Assembly (NCBI RefSeq): GCF_025960985.1
Contig: NZ_JAOQMX010000015.1
Location: 16,383 to 80,382, forward strand
DNA: 64,000 bases
Source of the DNA: Flavobacterium psychraerolatum
GTDB lineage: Bacteria > Bacteroidota > Bacteroidia > Flavobacteriales > Flavobacteriaceae
Direction of reading: 5' to 3'
Made by a program: the position numbers and the translations under genes. The notes under the pieces were generated by a model that saw nothing but the letters and a program-made list of their open reading frames with translations, had not been told where the DNA came from and made no database searches. Shown piece by piece: positions 18,880 through 27,450 of the stretch (its first letter is position 1; every line of letters begins with the position of its first letter).

Positions 18880-19695
18880 TTATACCGCTACGTCGTATTC
18901 TCTTAAAGCATTGTTTAATGATGTTTTTAAGTCTGTAGATGGCTTACGAGTACCAATGATTAATGCACATGGAACTTGAAATTCACCCGCAGCGAATTTT
19001 TTAGTATAACTTCCAGGAATCACAACTGAACGAGCAGGAACAAAACCTTTCATTTCAACTGGAGTATCTCCGGTAACATCAATAATTTTTGTAGAAGCTG
19101 TTAAGCAAACATTGGCTCCAAGAACTGCTTCTTTACCTACGTGTACACCTTCAACAACAATACAACGAGAACCAATAAAAGCACCGTCTTCGATAATAAC
19201 TGGAGCAGCCTGCAATGGCTCTAAAACACCACCAATACCAACACCACCACTCAAGTGAACATCTTTACCAATTTGAGCACAACTACCTACAGTTGCCCAA
19301 GTATCAACCATTGTACCAGCATCTACATAAGCACCAATGTTTACATAACTAGGCATCATGATTACACCGCTAGATATAAAAGAACCGTAACGAGCAGAAG
19401 CTCCTGGAACCACACGAACACCTTTGGCAGCATAGTCTTTCTTCAATTCCATTTTGTCATGATATTCAAAAATTCCAGCTTCCCAAGTTTCCATTTTTTG
19501 AATAGGGAAGTACATTACAACGGCTTTCTTTACCCATTCATTTACTTGCCAACCATCACCTTTTGGTTCAGCAACACGTAGTTTTCCAGAATCCAATAAT
19601 TCGATCACTTCTCTAATAGCGTTTGTTGTAGTTTCTTCTTGTAGCAAAGCTCTGTTTTCCCAAGCTTGCTCTATAATTGTTTGTAATGCGTTCAT
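18880..19695 (-). CDS. dapD: 2,3,4,5-tetrahydropyridine-2,6-dicarboxylate N-succinyltransferase
   Basis: Succinyl-CoA-dependent enzyme of the succinylase branch of lysine and diaminopimelate synthesis, in the cytoplasm. Its 271 residues match the family length. An N-terminal helical domain is followed by a left-handed beta-helix of hexapeptide repeats: GVRVVPGASARYGSFISSGV, MMPSYVNIGAYVDAGTMVDTW, then GGVGIGGVLEP and AFIGSRCIVVEGVHVGKEAVLGANV. It is monocistronic, with a well-placed -7 element TATATTTGC and a TTG 17 bases further upstream. Confidence 0.97.
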   Translation of the reverse strand: MNALQTIIEQAWENRALLQEETTTNAIREVIELLDSGKLRVAEPKGDGWQVNEWVKKAVVMYFPIQKMETWEAGIFEYHDKMELKKDYAAKGVRVVPGASARYGSFISSGVIMMPSYVNIGAYVDAGTMVDTWATVGSCAQIGKDVHLSGGVGIGGVLEPLQAAPVIIEDGAFIGSRCIVVEGVHVGKEAVLGANVCLTASTKIIDVTGDTPVEMKGFVPARSVVIPGSYTKKFAAGEFQVPCALIIGTRKPSTDLKTSLNNALREYDVAV

Positions 19696-19713
19696 GTTAT
19701 TTTAATTTTTGTC

Positions 19714-19742
19714 GCAAATATACCATTTTTAACCAATAGCAA
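19714..19742 (-). promoter_or_regulatory. Promoter of dapD (TTG, 17 bases, TATATTTGC)
   Basis: On the minus strand TATATTTGC at 19714-19722 matches the -7 consensus. A TTG within a T run at 19740-19742 stands 17 bases upstream, close to the -33 box position of Bacteroidota. The predicted leader is about 15 nt. Confidence 0.65.
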
Positions 19743-19768
19743 AAAAGATATAAATACTGAAAATGTTA

Positions 19769-19776
19769 TATATTTG
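19769..19776 (+). promoter_or_regulatory. -7 element TATATTTG for the small ORF and ruvX
   Basis: Consensus TAnnTTTG 19 bases before ATG 19796, on the strand opposite to the dapD promoter. It gives a short leader for a transcript carrying the 51-residue ORF and ruvX. Confidence 0.55.
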
Positions 19777-19795
19777 TATAATAATGACATGAATT

Positions 19796-19951
19796 ATGGA
19801 AACTATTAGACGTGAATCTAATAAGCAAAATCTTAGAATTATTGGGTTCGTTTTTTTGGATGAATTGAAAATAGTTCAGGAAGATGTTGAATTTGATAAA
19901 AATAAAATAGTTACCGTGTTCGGTTTTGTAAAATACAAAGACTCCCTATAA
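19796..19951 (+). CDS. Small 51-residue ORF immediately upstream of ruvX
   Basis: ATG 19796 opens 51 codons (METIRRESNKQNLRIIGFVF..., ending in KYKDSL) and stops at TAA 19949-19951, with the ruvX ATG as the very next bases. A consensus -7 element lies 19 bases upstream. The sequence alternates charged and beta-prone hydrophobic residues like a small folded protein, with no signal peptide or membrane segment. I recognise no family. The abutting stop and start suggest translational coupling with ruvX. Confidence 0.55.
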   Translation: METIRRESNKQNLRIIGFVFLDELKIVQEDVEFDKNKIVTVFGFVKYKDSL

Positions 19952-20368
19952 ATGCCAAGAATTCTCTCCATAGACTACGGTCAAAAACGTACAGGAATTG
20001 CTGTTACAGATGAAATGCAAATTATCGCTTCGGGATTAACAACTATTCCGAGTGCTACAGCCATTGCTTTTTTGAAAGACTATTTTTCTAAAGAAAAGGT
20101 AGAACTCGTCCTTATCGGTGAGCCCAAACAAATGAACGGAACCCCCTCTGAAAGTGCCTCGATTATAAAGGGTTTTGTCACACACTTTACCAATCATTTT
20201 CCAGAGATGAAAGTAGTACGTGTAGACGAGCGATTTACTTCAAAAATGGCATTTCAGACTATGATAGATAGCGGTTTAAAAAAGAAGCAAAGACAAAATA
20301 AAGCCTTGATTGATGAAATTTCGGCAACAATTATGTTGCAAGACTATCTATCACGAAAAATGTTTTAA
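19952..20368 (+). CDS. ruvX: RuvX/YqgF Holliday-junction resolvase-like protein
   Basis: A 138-residue RNase H-fold nuclease of the YqgF family, linked to 16S rRNA 5'-end maturation and recombination. The three acidic positions are visible: Asp in RILSIDYGQKRTGIAVTD, Glu in LVLIGEPKQMNG, and Asp in VVRVDERFTSKMA, with a further Asp in ALIDEISATIML near the end. Length is standard. It abuts the 51-residue ORF with no gap. In other Flavobacteriaceae this gene often neighbours def, here found 4 kb further on. Confidence 0.94.
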   Translation: MPRILSIDYGQKRTGIAVTDEMQIIASGLTTIPSATAIAFLKDYFSKEKVELVLIGEPKQMNGTPSESASIIKGFVTHFTNHFPEMKVVRVDERFTSKMAFQTMIDSGLKKKQRQNKALIDEISATIMLQDYLSRKMF

Positions 20369-20452
20369 TAATTCTATGTTAAAACAGTTAATGTCAGTGT
20401 TAAATGTAACTTTTTAGACTTTAAATGGTGTTTTAATTCTAAGAATATAAAG

Positions 20453-20461
20453 TATCTTTGC
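20453..20461 (+). promoter_or_regulatory. -7 element TATCTTTGC of mqo
   Basis: Exact TAnnTTTGC match 18 bases before ATG 20480, giving a leader of roughly 12 nt. No TTG stands at the usual -33 distance. Confidence 0.65.
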
Positions 20462-20479
20462 GTTTTATAAAAAATTATT

Positions 20480-21973
20480 ATGTCTGATACAACCATACGT
20501 TCGAGTAGTGATGTAGTTCTAATAGGAGCTGGAATTATGAGTGCCACACTTGGCTTGATTCTAAAAGAATTACAACCAGAATTGACCATTGATATATACG
20601 AAAGATTAGACAATGCTGCTGCCGAAAGCTCTGATGCTTGGAACAATGCCGGAACAGGGCACTCTGCTTTTTGTGAATTAAATTATACACCAGAAGCTGA
20701 GGATGGGTCAATTAGTCCCAAAAAGGCGATTAGTATCGCTGAATCTTTTGAACTTTCGCGCCAGTTTTGGAGCTATTTGGTACAACAGGAAAAAATATCT
20801 TCTCCAGAACATTTTATAAAAAGAATTCCACATATCAGTTTTGTATGGGGAGATGAAAACGTAGCGTATTTAAAGAAACGTTTTGAAGCCCTACAAGCTA
20901 ATCCATTATTTGCGGAGATGATATATTCTACTGACTTTTCAGAGTTAGAAAAGTGGATGCCTCTTGTTATGGAAGGTAGAGATAAAAATGTACCAGTTGC
21001 AGCAACTTCAATGGCTATTGGTACAGATGTTAACTTTGGTGTTTTAACTAGAGATATGTTTTCTAATCTAGCACAAATGGAGGGTGTGAATTTACATTTC
21101 CATTGTGAAGTACGTGATTTAAAACAACGTGGTGACAAATCATGGCGTATCAAAATTACAGATCTTGCTACTAATCAAAAAAGAAAAGCATATACCAAAT
21201 TTGTTTTTATTGGTGCCGGTGGAGGTTCATTACCATTATTAGAAAAAGCAGATATTCCAGAAGGAAAAGGTTTTGGAGGCTTTCCAGTAAGTGGACAATG
21301 GCTAAAATGTACTAATTCTGCTGTAATTGAACAACACGAATCAAAAGTATATGGAAAAGCAAGTGTGGGATCACCACCAATGTCTGTTCCTCATATTGAT
21401 TCTAGAATGATTAATGGGAAAAAACAATTATTGTTTGGCCCTTTTGCTGGCTTTTCTACACGTTTCCTGAAAAATGGTAACTATTCTGATTTGCCAAAAT
21501 CAATACAGCTCGATAACATTATTCCAATGGTCATTGCTGGTGTGAAAAATATTCCTCTAACAAAATATTTAATTGAACAAGTAAGACAGTCTCCTGAAGA
21601 TAGAATTGAGGCTTTGAGAGAATATGTTCCAGAAGCTAAATCTGAGGATTGGGTTATAGAACGTGCTGGACAAAGAGTTCAAGTAATTAAGAAAGACGAA
21701 AAAGAAGGTGGTAAATTAGAGTTCGGTACTGAAGTAATTACTTCCGAAGACGGAACTTTATCTGTTCTACTTGGAGCTTCTCCTGGAGCATCAACAGCAG
21801 TATCTATTATGCTGGATGTAATAGGAAGATGTTATAAGAAAGAATTGAATACAGCTGAATGGCAAGCTAAATTTAAAATGATGATTCCTTCTTACGGTCA
21901 AGAATTAAATGATAATCCTGAAATGTTAGAAAAAATTAGGAAAGAAACAACTACTGTTTTAAAACTAAACTAA
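20480..21973 (+). CDS. mqo: Malate:quinone oxidoreductase
   Basis: FAD enzyme that oxidises malate to oxaloacetate and passes electrons to menaquinone, at the inner face of the membrane, as a TCA-cycle and respiratory entry step. The 497 residues fit the family. The dinucleotide-binding motif VVLIGAGIMSATLGLIL begins near residue 10 and is followed by acidic DIYERL. NNAGTGHSAFCELNYT, FIGAGGGSLPLLEK and GFPVSGQWL are family signatures, as is the C-terminal LLGASPGASTAVSIML. It has its own promoter and a strong terminator. Confidence 0.96.
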   Translation: MSDTTIRSSSDVVLIGAGIMSATLGLILKELQPELTIDIYERLDNAAAESSDAWNNAGTGHSAFCELNYTPEAEDGSISPKKAISIAESFELSRQFWSYLVQQEKISSPEHFIKRIPHISFVWGDENVAYLKKRFEALQANPLFAEMIYSTDFSELEKWMPLVMEGRDKNVPVAATSMAIGTDVNFGVLTRDMFSNLAQMEGVNLHFHCEVRDLKQRGDKSWRIKITDLATNQKRKAYTKFVFIGAGGGSLPLLEKADIPEGKGFGGFPVSGQWLKCTNSAVIEQHESKVYGKASVGSPPMSVPHIDSRMINGKKQLLFGPFAGFSTRFLKNGNYSDLPKSIQLDNIIPMVIAGVKNIPLTKYLIEQVRQSPEDRIEALREYVPEAKSEDWVIERAGQRVQVIKKDEKEGGKLEFGTEVITSEDGTLSVLLGASPGASTAVSIMLDVIGRCYKKELNTAEWQAKFKMMIPSYGQELNDNPEMLEKIRKETTTVLKLN

Positions 21974-21996
21974 TTTTTGGGATATAAATAAAGGAA

Positions 21997-22030
21997 GAGG
22001 TTAACTAGTTAATAGTTAGCCTCTTTTTTT
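21997..22030 (+). terminator. Terminator of mqo
   Basis: An 11-bp stem GAGGTTAACTA/TAGTTAGCCTC (one G-T pair) with a 5-base loop is followed by seven T on the plus strand, 24 bases after the mqo stop. Confidence 0.85.
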
Positions 22031-22094
22031 GTTCCATATTATCAAAGAGAGTGTTTTATGATAATGTTGTAAAGGGATTAATAAGGAACTTTTG

Positions 22095-24314
22095 TTATTG
22101 ATTTTTTGCCAATAATTGCTTGGTTGTTTTTACAATGTTGTCAGATAGGTTGGTAAGCCATATGAGCTGTTCGATTACGAGTTGTACTTCTTGCATTTTA
22201 TGGCGATAAGCTACTTCGCTAATATTTGATCCTTGGTTTAATTCTTTGGCGCGAATATTTCTTAATTCGGTAAAATTTCGTGATAATTCTTCTGGAGCAG
22301 TTAGCTCTGGGATTTTTGTATCATTTTTATTTAAAAGTAAAATGGCATAGTCGAGTTTCTTTGTGATTTGATTAATAGCATCATTAAATACATCAGAAGC
22401 ATCAGTTGTTTTGTTGGACTGAGTATAGGTTCCCAGTGAAGCTGCAGACGAAAGTAAAGCATTGCTTAAAACAGTCAACTTATAAAACAGTTGCAGATTA
22501 TTTTGTTTTGATTTAGGCTCCTGAACCATTCTTTGGAAGGAGGCCATTAGGTTACCAACACCAATAAAAGCCTGATTTCTGGCCAAACGATAAGAAGTAG
22601 CTACTTCGCTTTTGCTATTGTATAAAACCGAAAATTCTTTTAGATAGTTTCTATTGGCTTCAAGTGATTTCTCTAGGTACTCTGGAATATTTAAGAACTC
22701 CCAACTTGGCCATAAAAAATAATTAGCCAAGATGGCTAGTGTAGCTCCAACAATGGTGTCAAGGATACGATATTGTATTAAATTTTCCATATTTGGAGAT
22801 AAAATGGAAAAGATGAAAATAACATACATAGTGATGAAAGTAGTACCAATTTTGTAGTTGGTAGGGTTAAATGAATAACCTAACAGCATGCATGCAATAC
22901 AAAGTGTTCCTAAAATCGTGGAAGAAGGGGATAAATAAAGGATGGAGAAAGCAATTATTCCACCAATTATGGTTCCAATAAATCGATTGTAGGTTCGTTC
23001 TTTTGTTAATCCATAACCTGGTCGCATGATGACTACAATGGTTAGTAAAATCCAATAAACATTTTGAAAGGGTAATATTTTCCCAATAAAAAATCCAATT
23101 AAAATAGTGACTGTTATGCGTAGGGAATGTCTAAATATCGTTGATGAAAATCGAAAATTCTCTACTAATGTGTTTATTGGATAATAGTGATGTTGTATAA
23201 GTTTTTCTAACTCTTTATCTCTTCCTTTTAAATCCTTGATGTGTACGTTTGCTGTAAATGCTCGTTCTAGTATTTTGATTTTTTCCACCTGTTTTTCGGC
23301 ATAATTAAGCATAGTACTAAGCATTAAGACACCTTCAATGGAATTCAACTCTCCTAGTGCAGATTTGTAGGATGCGATAGCATTTTCAAGCCCGTGTAGG
23401 CTGTCTATTAAGTTATGTTGAGAGGAATAGGGCTTTTTGTCTAAAATACTTTTTGAAAGTTGCTTTAATGTTTTAGCAAGGTTGTAAGCAAGGTTTTGAT
23501 AAGTTCGTAAAACAATAGGGTGGTCATCAAATTTTTGATGTAATTTATTGTGGTCGAAAGAGGTTGAAATAGCCAATTCCATAATTTCAACCAATGACAT
23601 AAAGGATAATAGCATTTTCCTATTTTGGTTCGAAGAACCGTAATTTGTTCTATTTCGAACTAAAATTTCTCTAATGTTTTCATGTATGGCATTGAGTTCA
23701 ACTTGTAGGTTTAATTGTTTCTTGGTGATTTCTTTCCTGTCTGAATTTATTTCCCATAGATCACCTCTTAATTTTAAGTATTTTGAGGTCAGTTTCATAC
23801 AATCGGCTATTTGTAATTCTATATAGCGATTGGGTTTGATGTAATGAAATAATATGGAAACAAAAAGGTAAAAAAAGCCGCCAATTAATAAAAGGCCAGA
23901 ATGTTTAAAGATTTCTATACCGGTATTAATATGTGCAAAAGCAATAGATATCGCTACTAAGGATGAAAAAGCGACCATAGTAGCACGCTGATCGTATGCG
24001 GCAATCATTGAGATCATAAATAAAATGATAGCCAAGGTGGGATAAAATATCCAGGGATAAGGATAAGTTAAGTTAATCAGTAGTGTAATGCCAGATATGA
24101 TCAGGCTAGAGGCTATGAGTCCATTAATTTTGTGCTTTAAGATACTAGGTACGTCACTAGGAAATACAAAAAAGGCACCTAATGCAATAGTGATTCCGGT
24201 ACCGATAGCGTCTAAATATGAAAATAGTAATACAGGTAATACACCTGCAATAGTTATTTTTAATGCATTTGTAAATTCGGTACTTTCTGTGAATTTCTGG
24301 ATGTTTGCAATCAT
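22095..24314 (-). CDS. FUSC family membrane protein (YccS/YhfK-like)
   Basis: A large inner-membrane protein of 739 residues with two blocks of membrane helices. The first (about residues 15-150) begins with LKITIAGVLPVLLFSYLDAI. The second (about 395-530) contains FRHSLRITVTILIGFFIGKILPFQNVYWILLTIVVIMRPGYG, the fusaric-acid-resistance-like signature. Each block is followed by a soluble helical region. Aromatic-acid or efflux-related transport is known for some relatives only. ATG 24314 is chosen because a -7 element TACTTTTG at 24332-24339 overlaps the GTG that would extend the frame. Confidence 0.85.
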   Translation of the reverse strand: MIANIQKFTESTEFTNALKITIAGVLPVLLFSYLDAIGTGITIALGAFFVFPSDVPSILKHKINGLIASSLIISGITLLINLTYPYPWIFYPTLAIILFMISMIAAYDQRATMVAFSSLVAISIAFAHINTGIEIFKHSGLLLIGGFFYLFVSILFHYIKPNRYIELQIADCMKLTSKYLKLRGDLWEINSDRKEITKKQLNLQVELNAIHENIREILVRNRTNYGSSNQNRKMLLSFMSLVEIMELAISTSFDHNKLHQKFDDHPIVLRTYQNLAYNLAKTLKQLSKSILDKKPYSSQHNLIDSLHGLENAIASYKSALGELNSIEGVLMLSTMLNYAEKQVEKIKILERAFTANVHIKDLKGRDKELEKLIQHHYYPINTLVENFRFSSTIFRHSLRITVTILIGFFIGKILPFQNVYWILLTIVVIMRPGYGLTKERTYNRFIGTIIGGIIAFSILYLSPSSTILGTLCIACMLLGYSFNPTNYKIGTTFITMYVIFIFSILSPNMENLIQYRILDTIVGATLAILANYFLWPSWEFLNIPEYLEKSLEANRNYLKEFSVLYNSKSEVATSYRLARNQAFIGVGNLMASFQRMVQEPKSKQNNLQLFYKLTVLSNALLSSAASLGTYTQSNKTTDASDVFNDAINQITKKLDYAILLLNKNDTKIPELTAPEELSRNFTELRNIRAKELNQGSNISEVAYRHKMQEVQLVIEQLIWLTNLSDNIVKTTKQLLAKNQ

Positions 24315-24331
24315 ATAGTTTAGGTTACTCA

Positions 24332-24339
24332 CAAAAGTA
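24332..24339 (-). promoter_or_regulatory. -7 element TACTTTTG that decides the FUSC gene start
   Basis: Consensus TAnnTTTG on the minus strand. It overlaps the upstream in-frame GTG at 24330-24332, so translation should begin at ATG 24314, leaving a leader of about 12 nt. Confidence 0.55.
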
Positions 24340-24516
24340 TGAATTGTAAAATAGAATCTTCAAATAATTCCTATTTGAAATTAGATAATACGTTAAAAAA
24401 TATCATTTGTATCGATCAGCTTAGTCCTTGTCTATTTTTTTACTATTTTTGCCATTCGTGCTAAAATTTAGAAATGGAAATTCTAAATAAATCGATGAAT
24501 ACTAAATTAAAGAACA

Positions 24517-25104
24517 ATGATTTTACCAATTATAGGATACGGAGATCCAGTTTTACGCAAAGTTGGGGTGGAGATAACGCCCGAACATCCTAATTTGAAA
24601 GAAACGATCGAAAATATGTACGAAACGATGTATAATGCATCTGGAGTAGGTTTAGCAGCGCCTCAAGTAGCCTTGGCATTGCGAATGTTTGTTATCGATA
24701 CAACCCCTTTTAGTGACGACGAAGAACTTGGAGATGCTGAACAAAAGAAAATGAACGGTTTCAAGAAAACGTTTATCAATGCCAAAATGATTGCCGAAGA
24801 AGGTGAAGAATGGGTGTTTAATGAAGGTTGTTTGAGTATTCCTGATGTACGTGAAGATGTGTACAGAAAAGAAAGAATCACAATCGAATATTGCGAAGAG
24901 GATTTTATAATGAAAACGGAAGTTTTTGACGGTTTGATTGCTAGAGTAATTCAGCATGAATACGATCATATAGAAGGGATTCTTTTTACAGATAAAATAT
25001 CATCTCTAAAGAAGCGCTTAATTCAGAAAAAATTAAAAAATATTTTAGAAGGAAAATCGCTACAGGATTACCGAATGAAATTTTTTGGTAAAAAAGGGAG
25101 GTAG
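24517..25104 (+). CDS. def: Peptide deformylase
   Basis: Metalloenzyme removing the N-formyl group from nascent proteins. All three motifs are present: GVGLAAPQV near residue 43, EGCLSIP with the metal ligand Cys105, and QHEYDH with ligands His147 and His151 and catalytic Glu148. At 195 residues it is slightly long because of an acidic insertion (DTTPFSDDEELGDAEQKK) typical of Bacteroidota enzymes. The next gene is the DUF5606 gene, a neighbour seen widely in Flavobacteriaceae. Confidence 0.97.
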   Translation: MILPIIGYGDPVLRKVGVEITPEHPNLKETIENMYETMYNASGVGLAAPQVALALRMFVIDTTPFSDDEELGDAEQKKMNGFKKTFINAKMIAEEGEEWVFNEGCLSIPDVREDVYRKERITIEYCEEDFIMKTEVFDGLIARVIQHEYDHIEGILFTDKISSLKKRLIQKKLKNILEGKSLQDYRMKFFGKKGR

Positions 25105-25156
25105 ACTTTCGATTTAGAGACATAAAAAAATATAATAAAAAGTAAAAAATATTAAA

Positions 25157-25597
25157 ATGAATTTAGAAAAAGTTTTATCTATTTCTGGTAAGCCAGGTTT
25201 ATATGTTTTAAGAGTACAAACTCGTACCGGATTTGTAGCTGAATCATTGTCAGACGGTAAGAAAATCACAGTAAATTTAAAGAGTAATGTGAGTTTGTTG
25301 TCTGAGATTTCAATTTATACTTACGATGGAGAGAAACCGTTAACTGAAATTATGAATAACATTGCTGTAAAACATAACTACGAGCAAGCGATATCTCATA
25401 AAGAGGATAATGAAACTTTGCTAGCATATTTAAGAGAGGTTATGCCGGATTATGATGAAGATAGAGTTTATGCTTCTGATGTTAAAAAAATCCTCAACTG
25501 GTATAATACTTTGCAAGCAAAAGGAATGGCAGTAGAAACTCCAGCTGAAGAAACTGAAGCCGTTGTTGCAGAAACTGTAGAAGGGGTTAAAGAGTAA
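25157..25597 (+). CDS. DUF5606 domain-containing protein
   Basis: A 146-residue soluble protein restricted, as far as I know, to Bacteroidota and usually found beside def. It starts MNLEKVLSISGKPGLYVLRVQTRTG, has a compact beta-rich N-terminal half (VAESLSDGKKITV, VSLLSEISIYTYDG) and a helical middle (LLAYLREVMPDYDEDRVYASDVKKILNWYNTL). The C-terminus is a low-complexity acidic tail rich in Glu, Val and Ala. Function unknown. It lies 52 bases after def and is followed by a hairpin. Confidence 0.85.
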   Translation: MNLEKVLSISGKPGLYVLRVQTRTGFVAESLSDGKKITVNLKSNVSLLSEISIYTYDGEKPLTEIMNNIAVKHNYEQAISHKEDNETLLAYLREVMPDYDEDRVYASDVKKILNWYNTLQAKGMAVETPAEETEAVVAETVEGVKE

Positions 25598-25620
25598 TTT
25601 CTCTCTATATATAAATACAT

Positions 25621-25660
25621 CCTGCAATCTTTAATGGAGATTGCGGGATTTATTATTTTT
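25621..25660 (+). terminator. Probable terminator after the DUF5606 gene
   Basis: A 10-bp stem CCTGCAATCT/AGATTGCGGG (with a T-G pair) and a 7-base loop is followed by an interrupted T run (ATTTATTATTTTT). Moderate strength; some read-through into mazG is likely. Confidence 0.6.
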
Positions 25661-25706
25661 ACACCCTAAGCTCATCGACTTACTAATGATTAAAAAACTA
25701 TTTCCA

Positions 25707-26480
25707 ATGAATTCGAGAGAAAACCAATTACAAGCTTTTGATAGATTATTGACTATCATGGATGAATTACGTGAGCAATGCCCATGGGATAAGAAACAAA
25801 CCATGCAAACCTTACGTCATTTGACCATCGAGGAAACGTATGAGTTGGGTGATGCTATTTTGGATAGTGATTTGGTTGAAGTCAAAAAAGAATTGGGTGA
25901 CTTATTGTTGCATATTGTTTTTTATGCTAAAATAGGAAGTGAAACTAATGACTTTGATATTGCCAATGTTTGTAATGAGATATGTGATAAATTGATTCAT
26001 CGCCATCCACATATTTATAGTGATACAGTGGTTAAAGATGAAGAAGAAGTAAAGCAGAATTGGGAAAAGTTGAAACTAAAGGAAGGTCGAAAATCAGTTT
26101 TGGAAGGCGTACCAAAAAGTTTACCAGCCTTGGTGAAAGCAGGACGTATTCAGGACAAAGTTAAAGCAGTAGGGTTTGATTGGGATGAACCACACCAGGT
26201 TTGGGATAAAGTAAAAGAGGAGCTTGAAGAATTGCAGGTCGAGGTGAAAGCAGGGGATCAAGACAAAATGGAAGCCGAATTTGGAGATGTTTTGTTCTCT
26301 ATGATTAACTATGCTCGTTTTTTGAATATCAATCCTGAGGACGCTTTAGAAAGGACAAATAAAAAATTCATCAAACGCTTTCAGTATTTGGAAAGTAAAG
26401 CAGGGGAGTTAGGAAAACCATTAATGGATATGACTTTGGCCGAAATGGATGTATTCTGGAATGAAGCCAAAAAACAGTAG
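25707..26480 (+). CDS. mazG: Nucleoside triphosphate pyrophosphohydrolase
   Basis: House-cleaning enzyme hydrolysing NTPs and dNTPs to monophosphates and pyrophosphate. It has two MazG domains. The first has CPWDKKQTMQTLRHLTIEETYELGDAI with the EExxE metal motif, then KKELGDLLLHIVFYA. The second has WDKVKEELEELQVEVKAGDQDKMEAEFGDVLFSMINYARF. The frame opens at 25641 within the preceding hairpin; ATG 25707 (MNSRENQLQAFDRLL) gives the conserved start and 257 residues, with ATG 25686 as an alternative. Confidence 0.95.
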   Translation: MNSRENQLQAFDRLLTIMDELREQCPWDKKQTMQTLRHLTIEETYELGDAILDSDLVEVKKELGDLLLHIVFYAKIGSETNDFDIANVCNEICDKLIHRHPHIYSDTVVKDEEEVKQNWEKLKLKEGRKSVLEGVPKSLPALVKAGRIQDKVKAVGFDWDEPHQVWDKVKEELEELQVEVKAGDQDKMEAEFGDVLFSMINYARFLNINPEDALERTNKKFIKRFQYLESKAGELGKPLMDMTLAEMDVFWNEAKKQ

Positions 26481-26513
26481 TTTTAATAAGTTGAATTTCA
26501 AAAGAAAAGAAAA

Positions 26514-27299
26514 TTGTTGAATTATACAATATACGAAAACAAGCATTCGCTGCTGTGGGTAACTTTTATTCATGGGGCAGGAGGAAGCTCGGCTATATGG
26601 TACAAACAAATACGAGATTTTCAAAGGGAGTTTAATGTTTTGCTGATAGACTTGCGTGGGCATGGGAGCTCCAAAACAAATGCAAAAACAATAGCAAAAT
26701 TTAAGTACAATTTCCCCGATTTGGCTAATGATATCTTACCGGTTTTGGACTCGCTTAATATTAAGAAATCTCATTTTATAGGTATTTCCTTAGGGACTAT
26801 TTTGATTCGGCAGTTGGCAGAAATGTATCCAGAACGAATCCATAGTATGGTTATGGGAGGTGCTATATTAAAAATGAATTTCCGATCGCAAATTTTAATG
26901 AAGCTTGGTAATTTGTTCAAGTATGTTTTGCCTTATTTAGTGCTGTATCGTTTGTTTGCCTTTATTATCATGCCCAAAAAAAATCATAAAAAGTCAAGAT
27001 TACTTTTTATAAACGAGGCTAAAAAATTATACCAAAAAGAATTTATAAAATGGTTCAAACTCACGGCGGAGATCAATCCGTTGTTGAAGTATTTTAGGCA
27101 AATAGAATTGAACATACCTACGTTGTATGTCATGGGTGAGGAGGATTATATGTTTTTACCATCTGTGCGTATTGTGGTACAGAGTCATGCAAAAACGGCG
27201 ACCTTGGTCGTTTTACCAAAGACAGGACATGTGGTTAATGTAGAACGACCAGTTGTTTTTAATACCGTAGTACTATCTTATCTTAAAAAATTAGCCTAA
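26514..27299 (+). CDS. Alpha/beta hydrolase
   Basis: A 261-residue soluble alpha/beta-hydrolase. The oxyanion strand TFIHGAGGSSAIW, nucleophile elbow GISLGT (Ser), the acid in YVMGEEDYMF and the catalytic His in TGHVVNVERP are all in place. The start appears to be TTG: two TTG codons at 26514 and 26517 precede NYTIYENKHSLLWV, the natural N-terminus, and no ATG fits. It follows mazG by 33 bases. Substrate unknown; probably an ester or thioester hydrolase. Its stop codon overlaps the U tract of the minus-strand small RNA copy 1. Confidence 0.88.
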   Translation: MLNYTIYENKHSLLWVTFIHGAGGSSAIWYKQIRDFQREFNVLLIDLRGHGSSKTNAKTIAKFKYNFPDLANDILPVLDSLNIKKSHFIGISLGTILIRQLAEMYPERIHSMVMGGAILKMNFRSQILMKLGNLFKYVLPYLVLYRLFAFIIMPKKNHKKSRLLFINEAKKLYQKEFIKWFKLTAEINPLLKYFRQIELNIPTLYVMGEEDYMFLPSVRIVVQSHAKTATLVVLPKTGHVVNVERPVVFNTVVLSYLKKLA

Positions 27300-27375
27300 A
27301 AAAATGCCGCCATTCAAAGAATAGCGGCATACTTTTAACTAACCAAAACCAAATAATAAATAACCAGTTTATTAC
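27298..27375 (-). ncRNA. Putative small RNA, copy 1 of a three-copy family
   Basis: Predicted transcript of about 78 nt on the minus strand. Its 5' part (plus coordinates 27334-27374) is a 41-nt segment shared exactly with copy 3. Its 3' part is a 12-bp hairpin at 27304-27330 followed by a seven-U tract that overlaps the hydrolase stop codon. One stem position is C-A on the plus strand but U-G on the minus strand, so only the minus-strand RNA is fully paired. The copy lies between convergent genes, just downstream of the TonB operon. Confidence 0.72.
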
Positions 27376-27379
27376 ATTA

Positions 27380-27447
27380 CAAAGATGCTTCAAAAAGAGG
27401 TGTGCTGCTGTTAAAAATTAGTTAGTATTGTGTTGTTTTAACGTTAA
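27380..27447 (-). promoter_or_regulatory. Conserved upstream module of small RNA copy 1
   Basis: On the minus strand: palindrome TTAACGTTAA (27438-27447), then TTTTAACA (27409-27416), then 21 bases to CATCTTTG (27380-27387), one base off TAnnTTTG. The same spacings recur in copies 2 and 3. The palindrome ends three bases from the stop codon of the 27451-28407 gene. Confidence 0.65.
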
Positions 27448-27450
27448 TAA

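Noticed and set aside
24474..24590. Small ORF overlapping the start of def
   Set aside because: It runs out of frame into the def coding region and ends there; its translation is low-complexity and def is secure.
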